Of a stretch of 64,000 nt of DNA, positions 27,198-36,526 are shown piece after piece. Made by a program: the position numbers and the translations under genes. The stretch is taken from positions 1 to 64,000 of the forward strand of contig NZ_ATAE01000028.1 of NCBI RefSeq assembly GCF_000474275.2, given 5' to 3'. Under the pieces are notes generated by a model. That model ran no database searches. It had not been told where the DNA came from and was given only the letters and a program-made list of their open reading frames with translations. Source of the stretch: Alkalihalophilus marmarensis DSM 21297 (GTDB taxonomy: Bacteria > Bacillota > Bacilli > Bacillales > Bacillaceae_D). Within the stretch, counting starts at the first letter, position 1, and every line of letters starts with the position of its first letter.

Positions 27198-27932
27198 CTA
27201 TTGCTCTCTCTTTATTTCCTGTAGAAGACGTTCTTCTTCAACAGTCAATTCTCTTTCTTCTAGCAGGTCCGGTCTGCGTTCAAGCGTCCTTTTCAAAGAC
27301 TCCTTTTTACGCCATCTTTCAATATTGGCATGATGTCCTGATAATAAGACATCCGGTACTTCCATACCCCTGAATTCGGCCGGCCTCGTATATTGAGGGT
27401 GCTCAAGCAGGCCAGTAGAGAAAGAGTCTGTTACAGCAGATTCTTCATTACCAAGTACATTTGGCAGAAGGCGTGTCACACTGTCGGCAATCACCATTGC
27501 TCCTAATTCACCGCCAGTAAGCACATAATCTCCTATTGAAATCTCATCTGTTACAAGATGTTTCCGTACCCGCTCATCATACCCTTCATAATGGCCGCAA
27601 AGCAGAATTAAATGCTCTTCTTTAGCAAGTTCTTCTGCTTTAGCTTGAGTATAACGCTCCCCTTGAGGACATAACATAATGATCCGAGGTGAAGCATCAT
27701 TTTGCCTCTTTAGAACTTCTACAGCATCAAAGATCGGCTGAGGACTAAGCACCATGCCTGCCCCGCCCCCATAAGGATAATCATCAACTTTTTTATGTTT
27801 GTTTGTCGTGTATTCCCGAAAGTCGACGGCTTGGTAGGAAACATGACCTTCTTCTTTTGCTTTTTTCAAAATAGATGAGCCAAAAACTCCCTCAAACATC
27901 TCAGGAAAGAGCGTTAACACATCGATCTTCAT
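27198..27932 (-). CDS. trmD: tRNA (guanine-N1)-methyltransferase TrmD
   Basis: TrmD methylates G37 of tRNAs and prevents +1 frameshifting. The 244-residue SPOUT enzyme shows [18 protein letters not shown] at the start, [23 protein letters not shown] and [19 protein letters not shown], with the trefoil-knot SAM loop. It overlaps rimM by 4 nt. Confidence 0.98.
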   Translation of the reverse strand: MKIDVLTLFPEMFEGVFGSSILKKAKEEGHVSYQAVDFREYTTNKHKKVDDYPYGGGAGMVLSPQPIFDAVEVLKRQNDASPRIIMLCPQGERYTQAKAEELAKEEHLILLCGHYEGYDERVRKHLVTDEISIGDYVLTGGELGAMVIADSVTRLLPNVLGNEESAVTDSFSTGLLEHPQYTRPAEFRGMEVPDVLLSGHHANIERWRKKESLKRTLERRPDLLEERELTVEEERLLQEIKREQ

Positions 27933-28450
27933 TCGACTAACCCTTCCATTGGATCAATGATAACCTTGTTTTCCTCAAGATTAATTTCAATAACAACATC
28001 CTCTATATACGGGATTAAAATATCCTTTCCACCGCCTGCACGGCGAATCACCCATACATCATTTGCGCCTGTTTCAATAATTTCTTTAATTTGTCCTAAA
28101 TGCTCGTTGTTCGTTTTATACACTTCACAGCCGATGATTTCATGGTAGTAAAACTCTCCTTCATCTAAATCACTAAGCTGGTCTTTTGATACATACAACG
28201 TGCTGCCTTTAAATTCTTCTACTTGATTGATGGAATCGTACCCTTCAAAAGTAAGAAGATCAAAGTTTTTATGAACTCGATGATTTGCTACGACAACAGA
28301 AATATGCTTTTTCGTATTAGCATCTACAATCCATAGCTCGCAGCCTTTAGCGTAACGCTCATCGGGAAAATCCGTAGATGAGATCACACGAATTTCTCCA
28401 CGAACACCATGTGTATTTACGATTTTTCCAACCTTTAATAAATCCGCCAT
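27929..28450 (-). CDS. rimM: 16S rRNA processing protein RimM
   Basis: RimM assists maturation of the 30S head and binds S19. The 173-residue product has the N-terminal RimM domain ([16 protein letters not shown]) and a C-terminal PRC-barrel ([14 protein letters not shown]... [23 protein letters not shown]). It overlaps trmD by 4 nt and ylqD by 1 nt, a tight operon. Confidence 0.97.
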   Translation of the reverse strand: MADLLKVGKIVNTHGVRGEIRVISSTDFPDERYAKGCELWIVDANTKKHISVVVANHRVHKNFDLLTFEGYDSINQVEEFKGSTLYVSKDQLSDLDEGEFYYHEIIGCEVYKTNNEHLGQIKEIIETGANDVWVIRRAGGGKDILIPYIEDVVIEINLEENKVIIDPMEGLVE

Positions 28451-28854
28451 TACTTTTGCCCACTTCCTCGAATATCTAGAATAATTCCATCTTTAACAAT
28501 GATCTCAAGCGGATCTGATGGATTAACCCACTCATCACCAATAGAGAGCTCTGTCATTGTCTCAACTGTTTCTCCCTTCAACTCAGTTCCATTTTGAAGT
28601 AAACCAAGCTGATCTAGTTGAAAGGTCTGCGACTTCATTTGCTCTTCTTTTTTTATATATTCTTCTTTATATCGTTTACGAATTGTCTCTTCGTTATGTT
28701 TTTGACTCTTTATTGATTTTTGCATTTGAAATGTTAACTGTGCTAATTCCCGTTTGGTTTGGTGTAGTTCAGATTCAAGCTGCTTTTTAATTTCTTCCTT
28801 TTTTGCATCTGTTAAAATATACTTTACCTGAGCATTGCGAATTATTTTAAGCAT
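28450..28854 (-). CDS. ylqD: YlqD-family protein
   Basis: This 134-residue protein has a strongly charged coiled-coil N-terminal two-thirds (about residues 18-75) and a small beta-rich C-terminus (IGDEWVNPSDPLEIIVKDGIILDI). It corresponds by place and pattern to B. subtilis YlqD between khpA and rimM. The function is unknown; the translation-related neighbourhood hints at an RNA or ribosome role, which is inference. Confidence 0.85.
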   Translation of the reverse strand: MLKIIRNAQVKYILTDAKKEEIKKQLESELHQTKRELAQLTFQMQKSIKSQKHNEETIRKRYKEEYIKKEEQMKSQTFQLDQLGLLQNGTELKGETVETMTELSIGDEWVNPSDPLEIIVKDGIILDIRGSGQK

Positions 28855-28938
28855 TCATCTAATACTCCTTTATATAAAGAGTTTAGTCACGTTCTAGTTT
28901 ACGCTGCTTATCCTATTCTATAAAAAGAGCAGATAAAC

Positions 28939-28969
28939 AAAAAAGGAGAGGTTGCCCTCACCCTTTTTT
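28939..28969 (-). terminator. Terminator of rpsP-khpA
   Basis: A stem AAAAAAGG..GAGG / CCTC.CCTTTTTT with a 4-nt loop and T run on the minus strand lies just after khpA, separating it from ylqD. Confidence 0.85.
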
Positions 28970-28982
28970 GTATTCATGCTGT

Positions 28983-29213
28983 TTAATCGACGATGTCTAA
29001 TCGTACTCGCTTGTGCTCAGGCACTGCTGCCGCATAGACAAGCGAGCGCATTGCTTTTGCTGTACGACCTTGCTTTCCGATCACTTTCCCGACATCGTTT
29101 GGATGTACAGAAAGTGTGATGCAAAGCGTGTCCCCTTCTTGCTGCTCTGTTACTCGAACTTCATCGGGCTCATCAACAAGTGCTTTTGCAATGTGTTCAA
29201 CTAAAGACTTCAT
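28983..29213 (-). CDS. khpA: KH-domain RNA-binding protein KhpA (YlqC)
   Basis: KhpA is a small single-KH protein that pairs with KhpB/Jag in several Firmicutes and influences cell division and RNA turnover. The 76-residue product carries the KH core VHPNDVGKVIGKQGRTAKAMRSLV with the GxxG loop (GKQG). ATG 29213 has AAAGGAG 6 nt upstream; an adjacent GTG at 29216 is the less likely start. It lies 25 nt after rpsP. Confidence 0.96.
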   Translation of the reverse strand: MKSLVEHIAKALVDEPDEVRVTEQQEGDTLCITLSVHPNDVGKVIGKQGRTAKAMRSLVYAAAVPEHKRVRLDIVD

Positions 29214-29237
29214 CACATTCTCCTTTTTGTAGAAGAA

Positions 29238-29510
29238 TTATTTTTGGTTCTTAGCGTTGTGAACCTTTTCCATTAAACCAGCTTTAGAGAATAGGTTACG
29301 AACTGTGTCAGAAGGCTTAGCACCTTTTAACATCCAGTCAACAGCCTTATCTTCTTTAAGATCAACTTTAGCTGGTTGAGTTAATGGGTTGTACGTTCCA
29401 ATCTCTTCGATGAAACGACCATCACGCGGCGCGCGAGAATCTGCTACTACTACACGATAAAATGGGGCTTTCTTTGAACCCATACGTTTTAAACGAATTT
29501 TTACTGCCAT
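29238..29510 (-). CDS. rpsP: 30S ribosomal protein S16
   Basis: The 90-residue product begins [19 protein letters not shown] and has [22 protein letters not shown], diagnostic of S16. It has a clear RBS (GGAGGTG) and its own promoter, and leads an rpsP-khpA unit. Confidence 0.99.
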   Translation of the reverse strand: MAVKIRLKRMGSKKAPFYRVVVADSRAPRDGRFIEEIGTYNPLTQPAKVDLKEDKAVDWMLKGAKPSDTVRNLFSKAGLMEKVHNAKNQK

Positions 29511-29548
29511 TCGTTAGACACCTCCAAAAATAGTTAACACAATGGTAT

Positions 29549-29577
29549 ATAATATCATCAATTTTCTTAGATTTCAA
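29549..29577 (-). promoter_or_regulatory. Sigma-A promoter of rpsP
   Basis: On the minus strand TTGAAA (29572-29577) and TATTAT (29549-29554) are separated by 17 nt, about 40 bp before the rpsP start. Confidence 0.65.
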
Positions 29578-29597
29578 GGGAATTTCCTTTACAGTCT

Positions 29598-29618
29598 AAA
29601 AAAAAGGATTTCCTCTTT
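29598..29618 (-). terminator. Weak terminator after ffh
   Basis: A short stem AAAGAGG-AAAT-CCTTTTT (one G-U pair) followed by a T run overlaps the ffh stop on the minus strand. It is weak and may allow read-through into rpsP. Confidence 0.45.
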
Positions 29619-30975
29619 AAAACGGAAGCTTTAAGCCTCCAAAACCTTTACCTTTTTTCTTGCCTTTACCTGATGTCATGTTAGTCATTTGCTTCATCAT
29701 CTTCTTCATATCTTCAAACTGCTTCAGCAAACGATTGACGTCTTGAATGGTCGTTCCGCTGCCCTTTGCAATACGGCGGCGTCTGCTTGCATTCATAAGA
29801 CTCGGATCTTGCTTTTCTGCTTTAGTCATTGATCTGACAATGGCCTCAACACGCACCAGCTGTTTATCATCGACTTTTAGATCCTTTAAGCCTTTAGCCT
29901 TATTCATTCCAGGCATCATGTTTAGAATTTCATCAAGCGGTCCCATGCTTTTCACTTGATCAAGCTGCTCTAAGAAATCATCGAACGTAAAATCCATCGT
30001 CCGCATTTTTTTCTCTAGCTCTCTTGCTTTTTCTTCATCCACATTTGATTGTGCTTTTTCAATCAGCGTTAACATATCACCCATTCCAAGAATTCTCGAG
30101 GCCATACGATCAGGATAAAATGGTTCTAACTGATCGATTTTCTCTCCCATCCCTGCAAACTTAATCGGGGTATTTGTAACGGCTTTAACTGAAATCGCAG
30201 CACCACCGCGTGTATCACCGTCAAGCTTCGTTAACACAACACCTGTTACATCAAGCTGCTCATTAAAACTCTCAGCAACATTTACTGCATCTTGACCAGT
30301 CATCGCATCAACAACAAGCAGAATTTCATCCGGCTTAGCAATTTTTTTTACCTCTTGAAGCTCTCCCATTAACTCTTCATCAATGTGAAGACGTCCGGCT
30401 GTATCAATCAACACGTAATCATGGTGATCTTCTTTTGCCTTAGCAATCGCTTGTTTGGCAATCTCAACAGGGCTTACTTGATCTCCCAGTGAGAATACGG
30501 GCATATTTAACTGCTTTCCTAATGTTTCTAATTGTTTTATTGCTGCAGGTCTGTAGATATCAGCTGCTACAAGCATCGGTGTACGATTATGCTTTTTACG
30601 GAGATGATTGGCAAGTTTTGCAGTAGTGGTGGTTTTACCCGCCCCTTGCAAACCAACCATCATGACAACCGTAGGCGGTTTATTGGCCACAGCAATTTTA
30701 CTTTGCTCGCCGCCCATTAAAGCTGTTAATTCTTCATTAACTACTTTAATAACCATCTGCCCTGGGGTAAGACTTTTCATAACTTCCTGCCCGAGTGCTT
30801 TTTCTTTCACACTGGCAATAAATTGCTTAACAACTTTAAAGTTAACATCCGCTTCAAGCAGAGCAAGTCGAACTTCACGCATCATATCTTTAACGTCTTG
30901 TTCACTTACCTTTCCTTTTCCGCGAATCTTAGTTAATGTATCTTGCAGTCGTTCAGCTAAACCTTCAAATGCCAT
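29617..30975 (-). CDS. ffh: Signal recognition particle GTPase Ffh
   Basis: Ffh (SRP54) binds signal sequences and the 4.5S/6S RNA and docks with FtsY. The 452-residue product has an N-G GTPase part, GLQGAGKTTTTAKLA (about residues 104-118), DTAGRLHIDEELM and TKLDGDTRGG, followed by the Met-rich M domain (MPGMNKAKGL; RIAKGSGTTIQDVNRLLKQF). The Lys/Gly tail ends GFGGLKLPF. It is preceded by ylxM (11-nt gap), the usual SRP pair. Confidence 0.99.
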   Translation of the reverse strand: MAFEGLAERLQDTLTKIRGKGKVSEQDVKDMMREVRLALLEADVNFKVVKQFIASVKEKALGQEVMKSLTPGQMVIKVVNEELTALMGGEQSKIAVANKPPTVVMMVGLQGAGKTTTTAKLANHLRKKHNRTPMLVAADIYRPAAIKQLETLGKQLNMPVFSLGDQVSPVEIAKQAIAKAKEDHHDYVLIDTAGRLHIDEELMGELQEVKKIAKPDEILLVVDAMTGQDAVNVAESFNEQLDVTGVVLTKLDGDTRGGAAISVKAVTNTPIKFAGMGEKIDQLEPFYPDRMASRILGMGDMLTLIEKAQSNVDEEKARELEKKMRTMDFTFDDFLEQLDQVKSMGPLDEILNMMPGMNKAKGLKDLKVDDKQLVRVEAIVRSMTKAEKQDPSLMNASRRRRIAKGSGTTIQDVNRLLKQFEDMKKMMKQMTNMTSGKGKKKGKGFGGLKLPF

Positions 30976-30986
30976 GTTGTCGCCTC

Positions 30987-31316
30987 CTAATCCAATTTCT
31001 CAAGAGATTGAATGTGCTCTATGATCTCTTCAGGAGCCGCGTTGCTTTGGATTGCTGTTCTTAAGTGATTCAATATCTGCTGGCGTTCTTCAAATCGAAC
31101 AAGCAGAGACAGCTTTTCTTCATATTCCTCAAGCATCGCTTCTGTACGCTTAATGTTATCATAAACGGCTTGGCGACTAACTTCAAACTCTTCGGCAATT
31201 TCACCTAAAGAAAAATCATCAAGGTAGTACAATGACATGTATTTTCGTTGTTTAGGTGTTAATAAAGACTGATAAAAATCGAATAAGTAATTCATTCGAA
31301 GCGTTTTGTCCAGCAC
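30987..31316 (-). CDS. ylxM: YlxM, HTH protein associated with SRP
   Basis: This 109-residue protein has a sigma-70-region-4-like helix-turn-helix ([30 protein letters not shown], about residues 36-65). YlxM of streptococci modulates SRP activity and the family always sits beside ffh. The start is the GTG at 31316: AAGGAG lies 9 nt upstream, and the resulting [19 protein letters not shown] matches other YlxM proteins. The longer open frame upstream is promoter DNA. The promoter overlaps a 13-bp inverted repeat. Confidence 0.93.
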   Translation of the reverse strand: MLDKTLRMNYLFDFYQSLLTPKQRKYMSLYYLDDFSLGEIAEEFEVSRQAVYDNIKRTEAMLEEYEEKLSLLVRFEERQQILNHLRTAIQSNAAPEEIIEHIQSLEKLD

Positions 31317-31359
31317 ACCATCCAACTCCTTGTTAAGTGATTTCCCTTTACAAGATAAC

Positions 31360-31388
31360 ATCTTACAGGATAGGGATTTAAGTGTCAA
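31360..31388 (-). promoter_or_regulatory. Sigma-A promoter of ylxM-ffh
   Basis: On the minus strand a perfect TTGACA (31383-31388) and TAAGAT (31360-31365) are separated by 17 nt, about 45 bp before the ylxM GTG. The -10/-35 spacer forms one arm of the inverted repeat at 31371-31417. Confidence 0.75.
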
Positions 31389-31417
31389 GTTTTTTTCTTA
31401 ACAAACTTAAATCCCTA
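31371..31417. repeat. 13-bp inverted repeat overlapping the ylxM promoter
   Basis: TAGGGATTTAAGT (31371-31383) and ACTTAAATCCCTA (31405-31417) are perfect complements with 21 nt between them. One arm covers the promoter spacer and touches the -35; the other lies upstream. No T run follows the stem on the minus strand. A regulator-binding site is one reading; mRNA structure at the end of ftsY is the alternative. Confidence 0.75.
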
Positions 31418-31472
31418 TGTACCACGCATTAAGAGACCCCTGATCGCAAAGAGATATACTACACTCTATAAC

Positions 31473-32474
31473 TTAGTCTTCGATCTCTTCTTTTTCCTGT
31501 TCTTCTAAAATATCTTTAAATAGTCCATAGACAAATTGCTCTGCATTAAACGGCTGGAGGTCATCTACTTTTTCACCAAGACCGACAAATTTAACAGGGA
31601 TATCAAGTTCATGCCTGATCGCAAGTACAATACCACCCTTAGCTGTGCCATCAAGCTTCGTTAATACAATACCTGACACATCTGTACTCTTGCCGAAGGT
31701 CTTTGCTTGGCTCATCGCATTTTGACCGGTTGTCGCATCTAATACGAGGAGGACTTCATGAGGAGCAGATGGAACTTCGCGCTCGATCACACGCTTCACC
31801 TTTTCAAGCTCATTCATTAAATTCACTTTGTTTTGAAGGCGGCCTGCTGTATCACAAATTAATACATCCACGCCTCTAGACTTAGCGGCTTGAAGTGCAT
31901 CATACATGACAGCAGCTGGATCTGACCCTTCTTGCTGTTTAATCACGTCCACTCCAACACGTTCTCCCCACACTTCTAGCTGTTCAATTGCTCCTGCACG
32001 GAAAGTATCACCAGCTGCAAGCATAACCGATTTCCCGTCCTGCTTCAGGTGATTAGCAAGCTTGCCGATCGTTGTCGTTTTTCCAACTCCATTAACTCCT
32101 ACAACTAAAATAACCGTCATTCCGTCTGTTTGAATATTTAATGCGGCATCCTCTTCCTCTTTTTGAAGAAGTTCTGCTAATTTCTCTGAAATAACCGGTT
32201 GAATATCTTTTGTATCTTTAATATTGCGGATTCTCACTTCATCTTTTAGGTCATCAATTAAGGTCATGACCGTATTGACGCCAACATCAGCACCAATCAA
32301 AATGTCTTCAAGCTCTTCAAAAAACTCTTCATCTACTTTTCTGTAACGGTAGACAAGTTCGTTCATTTTCGTCGCAAAAGAATCTCTCGTTTTTTCTAGA
32401 CCCGTCTTAAATTTGTCAGTCACTTCGGTTGTTTGAGTGGTCAACTTCTCTTTAAGTTTTTTAAAAAAGCTCAT
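31473..32474 (-). CDS. ftsY: SRP receptor FtsY
   Basis: FtsY is the membrane-associated GTPase partner of Ffh. The 333-residue product has a short charged N-terminus without the long acidic A domain of Proteobacteria. Its NG domain shows VGVNGVGKTTTIGKLA (about residues 125-140), DTAGRLQNKVNLMNEL and TKLDGTAKGG, with VGLGEKVDDLQPF near the end. It lies 11 nt after smc, as in B. subtilis. Confidence 0.98.
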   Translation of the reverse strand: MSFFKKLKEKLTTQTTEVTDKFKTGLEKTRDSFATKMNELVYRYRKVDEEFFEELEDILIGADVGVNTVMTLIDDLKDEVRIRNIKDTKDIQPVISEKLAELLQKEEEDAALNIQTDGMTVILVVGVNGVGKTTTIGKLANHLKQDGKSVMLAAGDTFRAGAIEQLEVWGERVGVDVIKQQEGSDPAAVMYDALQAAKSRGVDVLICDTAGRLQNKVNLMNELEKVKRVIEREVPSAPHEVLLVLDATTGQNAMSQAKTFGKSTDVSGIVLTKLDGTAKGGIVLAIRHELDIPVKFVGLGEKVDDLQPFNAEQFVYGLFKDILEEQEKEEIED

Positions 32475-32485
32475 GATTCTGCCTC

Positions 32486-35400
32486 CTATGTCTCCATTAA
32501 TTGTTTAGTTTCTTCAAGTCTGACAGAGACCAGCCTTGAGACTCCTGACTCTTGCATGGTCACCCCATATAACACATCAGCCTCTTCCATTGTACCTTTA
32601 CGATGAGTGATCACGATAAATTGTGTCGAGCCGCTGAAATCTTTTAAATAATGCGCAAAACGACTCACGTTTGCCTCATCAAGGGCTGCCTCCACTTCAT
32701 CTAGTACACAAAACGGCACAGGACGTACTTTTAGAATAGCAAATAATAAAGCAATAGCCGTTAGTGCTCTCTCACCGCCTGATAATAAGCCAAGGTGCTG
32801 TAGTTTCTTTCCAGGCGGCCGCACCATGATTTCGACACCCGTTTCAAGAAGATTATCCGGACTAGTTAAGACGAGATCGGCTTCACCGCCTCCAAACAGT
32901 TCACAAAACACGCCTTTAAATTCTTTTTGAATCATGACATATGTTTCTTGGAAACGCTTGGTCATCTCAACATCCATTTCTTTAATGACATCGTGTAACG
33001 TTGCTTTCGCCTCAAGAAGGTCTGATTGCTGCTCTGTAAGAAAATCATGACGTTCTCTTACTCTCTCGTACTCATCGATTGACCCGATATTCACTGATCC
33101 AAGTTCTTCAATAGCTAGCTTTATAAGCTTCACTTTTGTTTTCGCTTGGTCAGGCTCAACCGTTAAATTGTAGGATTCACGCGCAGCCTCATACGACAAT
33201 TCATATTCATTTCTCAAATGATTGAGCCGACTGTCTAGTTCTACATCAAGGCGATTTACCCGCACTTCAATTTGACGGCATTCATCAGCAATTAATCGGT
33301 GTTCACCTTGCTGCATCTTGATCATACTATCAAGAGATGCATACGATTCATCGATCTCTTGCCTTTCTTTCTTTAATTGCTCTAGTTTGATGGTAATCTC
33401 TTGTTTATGCTTTTTATTCGCTTCGATTCTATTCGATATACTGCTCTCGCCATCTGTACGATCAGAAGCTTCCATCTGCAGCAGGTTTAATTGATCCTTA
33501 AGGTCAGATGCATCTTTTGACACCTCATTGTAACGAGCTTCTGTTCCTTCTTTTTGAGCTTTCGCAGATAAATAGCGCTCCTGTGCAGCTGCATAATTAA
33601 TTTTTGCTTGATTTAACTGTTGCAAAATCGTTTCTTTAGACTGCTGCTGCTCTTTTTGTCTTGCTTCTAATTCGCTCACCTGATGTTCTAGTCGAGCAGC
33701 GCTTGCTTTCATCTCTTCTTCATGCCTGTCAAGCTCACGTAAGCGCTCGTCCATCTTTTCTGTTTCGGTGCTGAAACTAGATTGCTCACGGTCGTAGCGC
33801 TTAAAGCGATCTTCCATGCTGCCTGATTCTAGTTCTAACTCTCTTAAACGGGTCTTCGCATCTTGAAATGCATTTCTCGCCTGTTCTCCGTTTGTTTTAA
33901 GCGACTCTATATCCGCTTCTAGCGACTGCATTTCTCTTTTTGATTCTTTCACTTCTGTTTCAAGCGCAGCAGCTGAACTTTTTAGTTTATTTAGTTTCGC
34001 CACTAATTCATCGAGCTCGCGTTTACGGCCAAGAAGCGGTGTTTGCTTTTGTTTAATGCTTCCGCCAGTCATTGAACCGCCTGGATTAACAACATCCCCC
34101 TCAAGGGTGACGACGCGGTATCTATGGTTAAGCATCCTCGCTATTTTATTGGCCCCTTCTAAGTCACGAGCAATAATAACTTGACCAAGAAGCTGCGAAA
34201 ACAGTTGATGGTACCGTTCTTCATATTGTAATAACTTAGAGGCGATTCCGACAAAAGCTGGTTCCTGTGTTAAGGAATGAAGCAGGTGATCGGGAAGCTG
34301 TCTCTCTTTCATAACCGGCAAAGGCAGGAACGTGGCCCGGCCAAGACGATGTTGTTTAAGAAAAGTAATGGCTCCCCTAGCACTTTTCTCACTCTCAACG
34401 ACGATATGCTGCGAAGCAGCTCCTAATGCTATTTCAAGAGCTGTCTCATATTCTTTTGGTACGGTAGTTAATTCTGCAACCGCCCCAACAATCCCTTCAA
34501 GCTTCCCTTCTCTGGCCTTCAGGATTTCTTTTACCCCGTGAAAGAACCCAGAAAAGTCAGCTTGCATTTCTTCAAGCACTTCTGCCCTTGACTGCATTTT
34601 TTGAATGAGCTGATAGGCTTCATAAAGTTTAGATTCACGCTTCTGGTAACGTGTTCTTACTTGATCTAATTGGGTTTGACTTTTGCGATACTGGTCTATA
34701 TTTTGTTCTAGTTCACGTTCTTTTGCTTCAACTTCTACTTTTGCTTCATTCAACCTGCTAGAAAGCTGCTCGCGGCCTTTAAGCAGGTCTTGATTTTCAT
34801 CTTCTAACCTTGATTGCTTATATGCTTGCTGCCTTTTTTGTTCGACCAAGTAATGGCGTTCATTTCGAATTGATGCTTGTTCATTAAGGACTTCAATATA
34901 ATCTGATTTCAAACGATCTAACTCTTTATTAACATCTTTTTCAGTTAGCTTTAATCGTTTTTCTTGTTCTGTAATTTCTTCATTTAAAGATTTAACAATG
35001 GATTGGGCGGATATCACCTTATCTTCTTGCTCAGTAAGCTCGGCCAAAAGCGCTGCTTGTTGTTCACAAATCCGCTCTATTGACTTCTCTAACTGTTCTT
35101 TATTTTGAGAAGCATTTTTCTTTCGTTCTTTTAATACTTCTCGCTTCCCTTCATTTTTCTCAAGTTCTTCACTCACTGCGAGCAAGTTTGCCTGCGTTAC
35201 GCTGAGCTCTTGATCTAAATGTTTAGAGCGCTCTCTAAGACTCTCAAGTTCTTCTTCCATCTCAATAAGCTTTTGATGTCTTTTATCATGCTCTTGATGC
35301 AAGCTTTGGAGTTTTTCCTTTTCACTGTTCCATTCTTGATGCAGTTCTTCGATTTCATGCACCATTAAAGCAATCTCTACTTCTTTTAATTCTTCTTTTT

Positions 35401-36052
35401 TCTCCAAGTAATCTTTAGCGATCGAAGCCTGAATCTCCAACGGTTCTACTTGAGCCCTCAATTCATGAAGAATATCTTCAACACGCAGTAAGTTATCTTG
35501 TGTTTCAGTTAATCGCTTTTCTGCTTTGACTTTTCTCGTCTTATACTTAAGGACACCTGCAGCCTCCTCAAATATCACTCGGCGATCTTCTGCCTTGCTG
35601 CTTAAAATCTCCTCTACTTTTCCTTGTCCAATAATGGAGTAAGCTTCTCTGCCAAGCCCTGAGTCTAAAAACAAGTCGATAATATCTTTTAATCGACATG
35701 GCTGCTTATTAATTAAGTATTCACTATCACCAGAACGATACACCCGTCTTGTGACACTCACTTCACTATAATCAATCGATAGGTGCTGATCCTCATTATC
35801 TAAAATCAAGCTGACCTCTGCGTAGTTTAACCGCTTGCGCGTATCACTTCCGGCAAAAATAATATCTTCCATTTTCGAACCGCGCAGTGACTTAGCAGAC
35901 TGTTCACCAAGCACCCATCTAACCGCATCTGATATGTTACTTTTCCCACTCCCATTTGGACCAACTACTGCTGTGACCCCTGGGACAAATTCAATATTCA
36001 TTTGTTCTGCAAATGATTTAAATCCTACGACCTCTAGTCGTTTGAGGAACAT
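32486..36052 (-). CDS. smc: Chromosome partition protein Smc
   Basis: Smc is the ATPase of the bacterial condensin. The 1188-residue length is typical. Visible are Walker A GPNGSGKSN (about residues 32-40), two long coiled coils, the hinge (EGIVGAVAELTTVPKEYETA to NPGGSMTGGS, about 510-660), the ABC signature LLSGGERALTAIALLFAI and Walker B FCVLDEVEAALDEANV. B. subtilis transcribes rncS-smc-ftsY together; here a plus-strand gene and a two-way terminator lie between rnc and smc, so smc needs its own promoter. Confidence 0.99.
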   Translation of the reverse strand: MFLKRLEVVGFKSFAEQMNIEFVPGVTAVVGPNGSGKSNISDAVRWVLGEQSAKSLRGSKMEDIIFAGSDTRKRLNYAEVSLILDNEDQHLSIDYSEVSVTRRVYRSGDSEYLINKQPCRLKDIIDLFLDSGLGREAYSIIGQGKVEEILSSKAEDRRVIFEEAAGVLKYKTRKVKAEKRLTETQDNLLRVEDILHELRAQVEPLEIQASIAKDYLEKKEELKEVEIALMVHEIEELHQEWNSEKEKLQSLHQEHDKRHQKLIEMEEELESLRERSKHLDQELSVTQANLLAVSEELEKNEGKREVLKERKKNASQNKEQLEKSIERICEQQAALLAELTEQEDKVISAQSIVKSLNEEITEQEKRLKLTEKDVNKELDRLKSDYIEVLNEQASIRNERHYLVEQKRQQAYKQSRLEDENQDLLKGREQLSSRLNEAKVEVEAKERELEQNIDQYRKSQTQLDQVRTRYQKRESKLYEAYQLIQKMQSRAEVLEEMQADFSGFFHGVKEILKAREGKLEGIVGAVAELTTVPKEYETALEIALGAASQHIVVESEKSARGAITFLKQHRLGRATFLPLPVMKERQLPDHLLHSLTQEPAFVGIASKLLQYEERYHQLFSQLLGQVIIARDLEGANKIARMLNHRYRVVTLEGDVVNPGGSMTGGSIKQKQTPLLGRKRELDELVAKLNKLKSSAAALETEVKESKREMQSLEADIESLKTNGEQARNAFQDAKTRLRELELESGSMEDRFKRYDREQSSFSTETEKMDERLRELDRHEEEMKASAARLEHQVSELEARQKEQQQSKETILQQLNQAKINYAAAQERYLSAKAQKEGTEARYNEVSKDASDLKDQLNLLQMEASDRTDGESSISNRIEANKKHKQEITIKLEQLKKERQEIDESYASLDSMIKMQQGEHRLIADECRQIEVRVNRLDVELDSRLNHLRNEYELSYEAARESYNLTVEPDQAKTKVKLIKLAIEELGSVNIGSIDEYERVRERHDFLTEQQSDLLEAKATLHDVIKEMDVEMTKRFQETYVMIQKEFKGVFCELFGGGEADLVLTSPDNLLETGVEIMVRPPGKKLQHLGLLSGGERALTAIALLFAILKVRPVPFCVLDEVEAALDEANVSRFAHYLKDFSGSTQFIVITHRKGTMEEADVLYGVTMQESGVSRLVSVRLEETKQLMET

Positions 36053-36087
36053 AATCCTTCCCCCTAACCTTGTTTAACAACTTTCCT

Positions 36088-36096
36088 ATTTTACCA
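36088..36096 (-). promoter_or_regulatory. Extended -10 promoter of smc (candidate)
   Basis: On the minus strand TGGTAAAAT (extended -10) lies about 40 bp before the smc start. No good -35 is seen. A promoter is expected here because a terminator separates rnc from smc. Confidence 0.45.
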
Positions 36097-36186
36097 TAAT
36101 ACCTGTATGAATACATCCGTCTCTTCACTCAGGATCCTGCTCCTTAGATCATACTCAATTTAAATTAAACTCAGATTCATTAAACG

Positions 36187-36214
36187 TTGTAGTACAAATA
36201 GACCCTCGTATGAT
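36187..36214 (+). promoter_or_regulatory. Promoter of the DUF1128 gene (candidate)
   Basis: On the plus strand TTGTAG (36187-36192) and TATGAT (36209-36214) are separated by 16 nt, about 40 bp before the ATG of the DUF1128 gene. Confidence 0.5.
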
Positions 36215-36252
36215 ACGATAGGATTTGACTAATTTAAAGATGAGGTGTAAAT

Positions 36253-36477
36253 ATGGATCTCTCCACTACAAGCCGTGAAAATATTGAGTATATGATTGAA
36301 GAAATTAAGATGAAGTTACAAATTGTAAATGCCGGTGCACTAAACGCAAAGAGCTTTGACACAGATCAGTATGAAGACCTTCGTGATATTTATGAAATGA
36401 TTATGAGCAAACAATCCTTTTCTGTAAGTGAACTGGATGCCATCGTTTCAGAGCTAGGTAAAATGAGAAAACGCTAA
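36253..36477 (+). CDS. DUF1128 (YfkK-like) protein
   Basis: This 74-residue, highly helical, charged protein has no membrane segment. TSRENIEYMIEEIKMKLQIVNA at the start and YEDLRDIYEMIMSKQSFSVSE later match the DUF1128/YfkK family as I recall it. The function is unknown. RBS GAGGTG lies 5-6 nt before the ATG. It is one of only two plus-strand genes in the window and is inserted between smc and rnc, which are neighbours in B. subtilis, where yfkK is at a distant locus. Confidence 0.88.
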   Translation: MDLSTTSRENIEYMIEEIKMKLQIVNAGALNAKSFDTDQYEDLRDIYEMIMSKQSFSVSELDAIVSELGKMRKR

Positions 36478-36478
36478 T

Positions 36479-36521
36479 AAAAAACGTGCCTTCCATAACT
36501 TATGGATCAGGCACGTTTTTT
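36479..36521. terminator. Bidirectional terminator between DUF1128 and rnc
   Basis: A 12-bp stem AAAAAACGTGCC / GGCACGTTTTTT with T runs on both strands lies 1 bp after the DUF1128 stop (plus) and 5 bp after the rnc stop (minus). Confidence 0.92.
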
Positions 36522-36526
36522 AATGT

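Noticed and set aside
30608-31024. Long open frame on the plus strand across ffh and ylxM
   Set aside because: It is antisense to well-conserved ffh, has no RBS, and its translation resembles no protein family; similar plus-strand frames over recG, priA, fabD and topA were dropped for the same reason.
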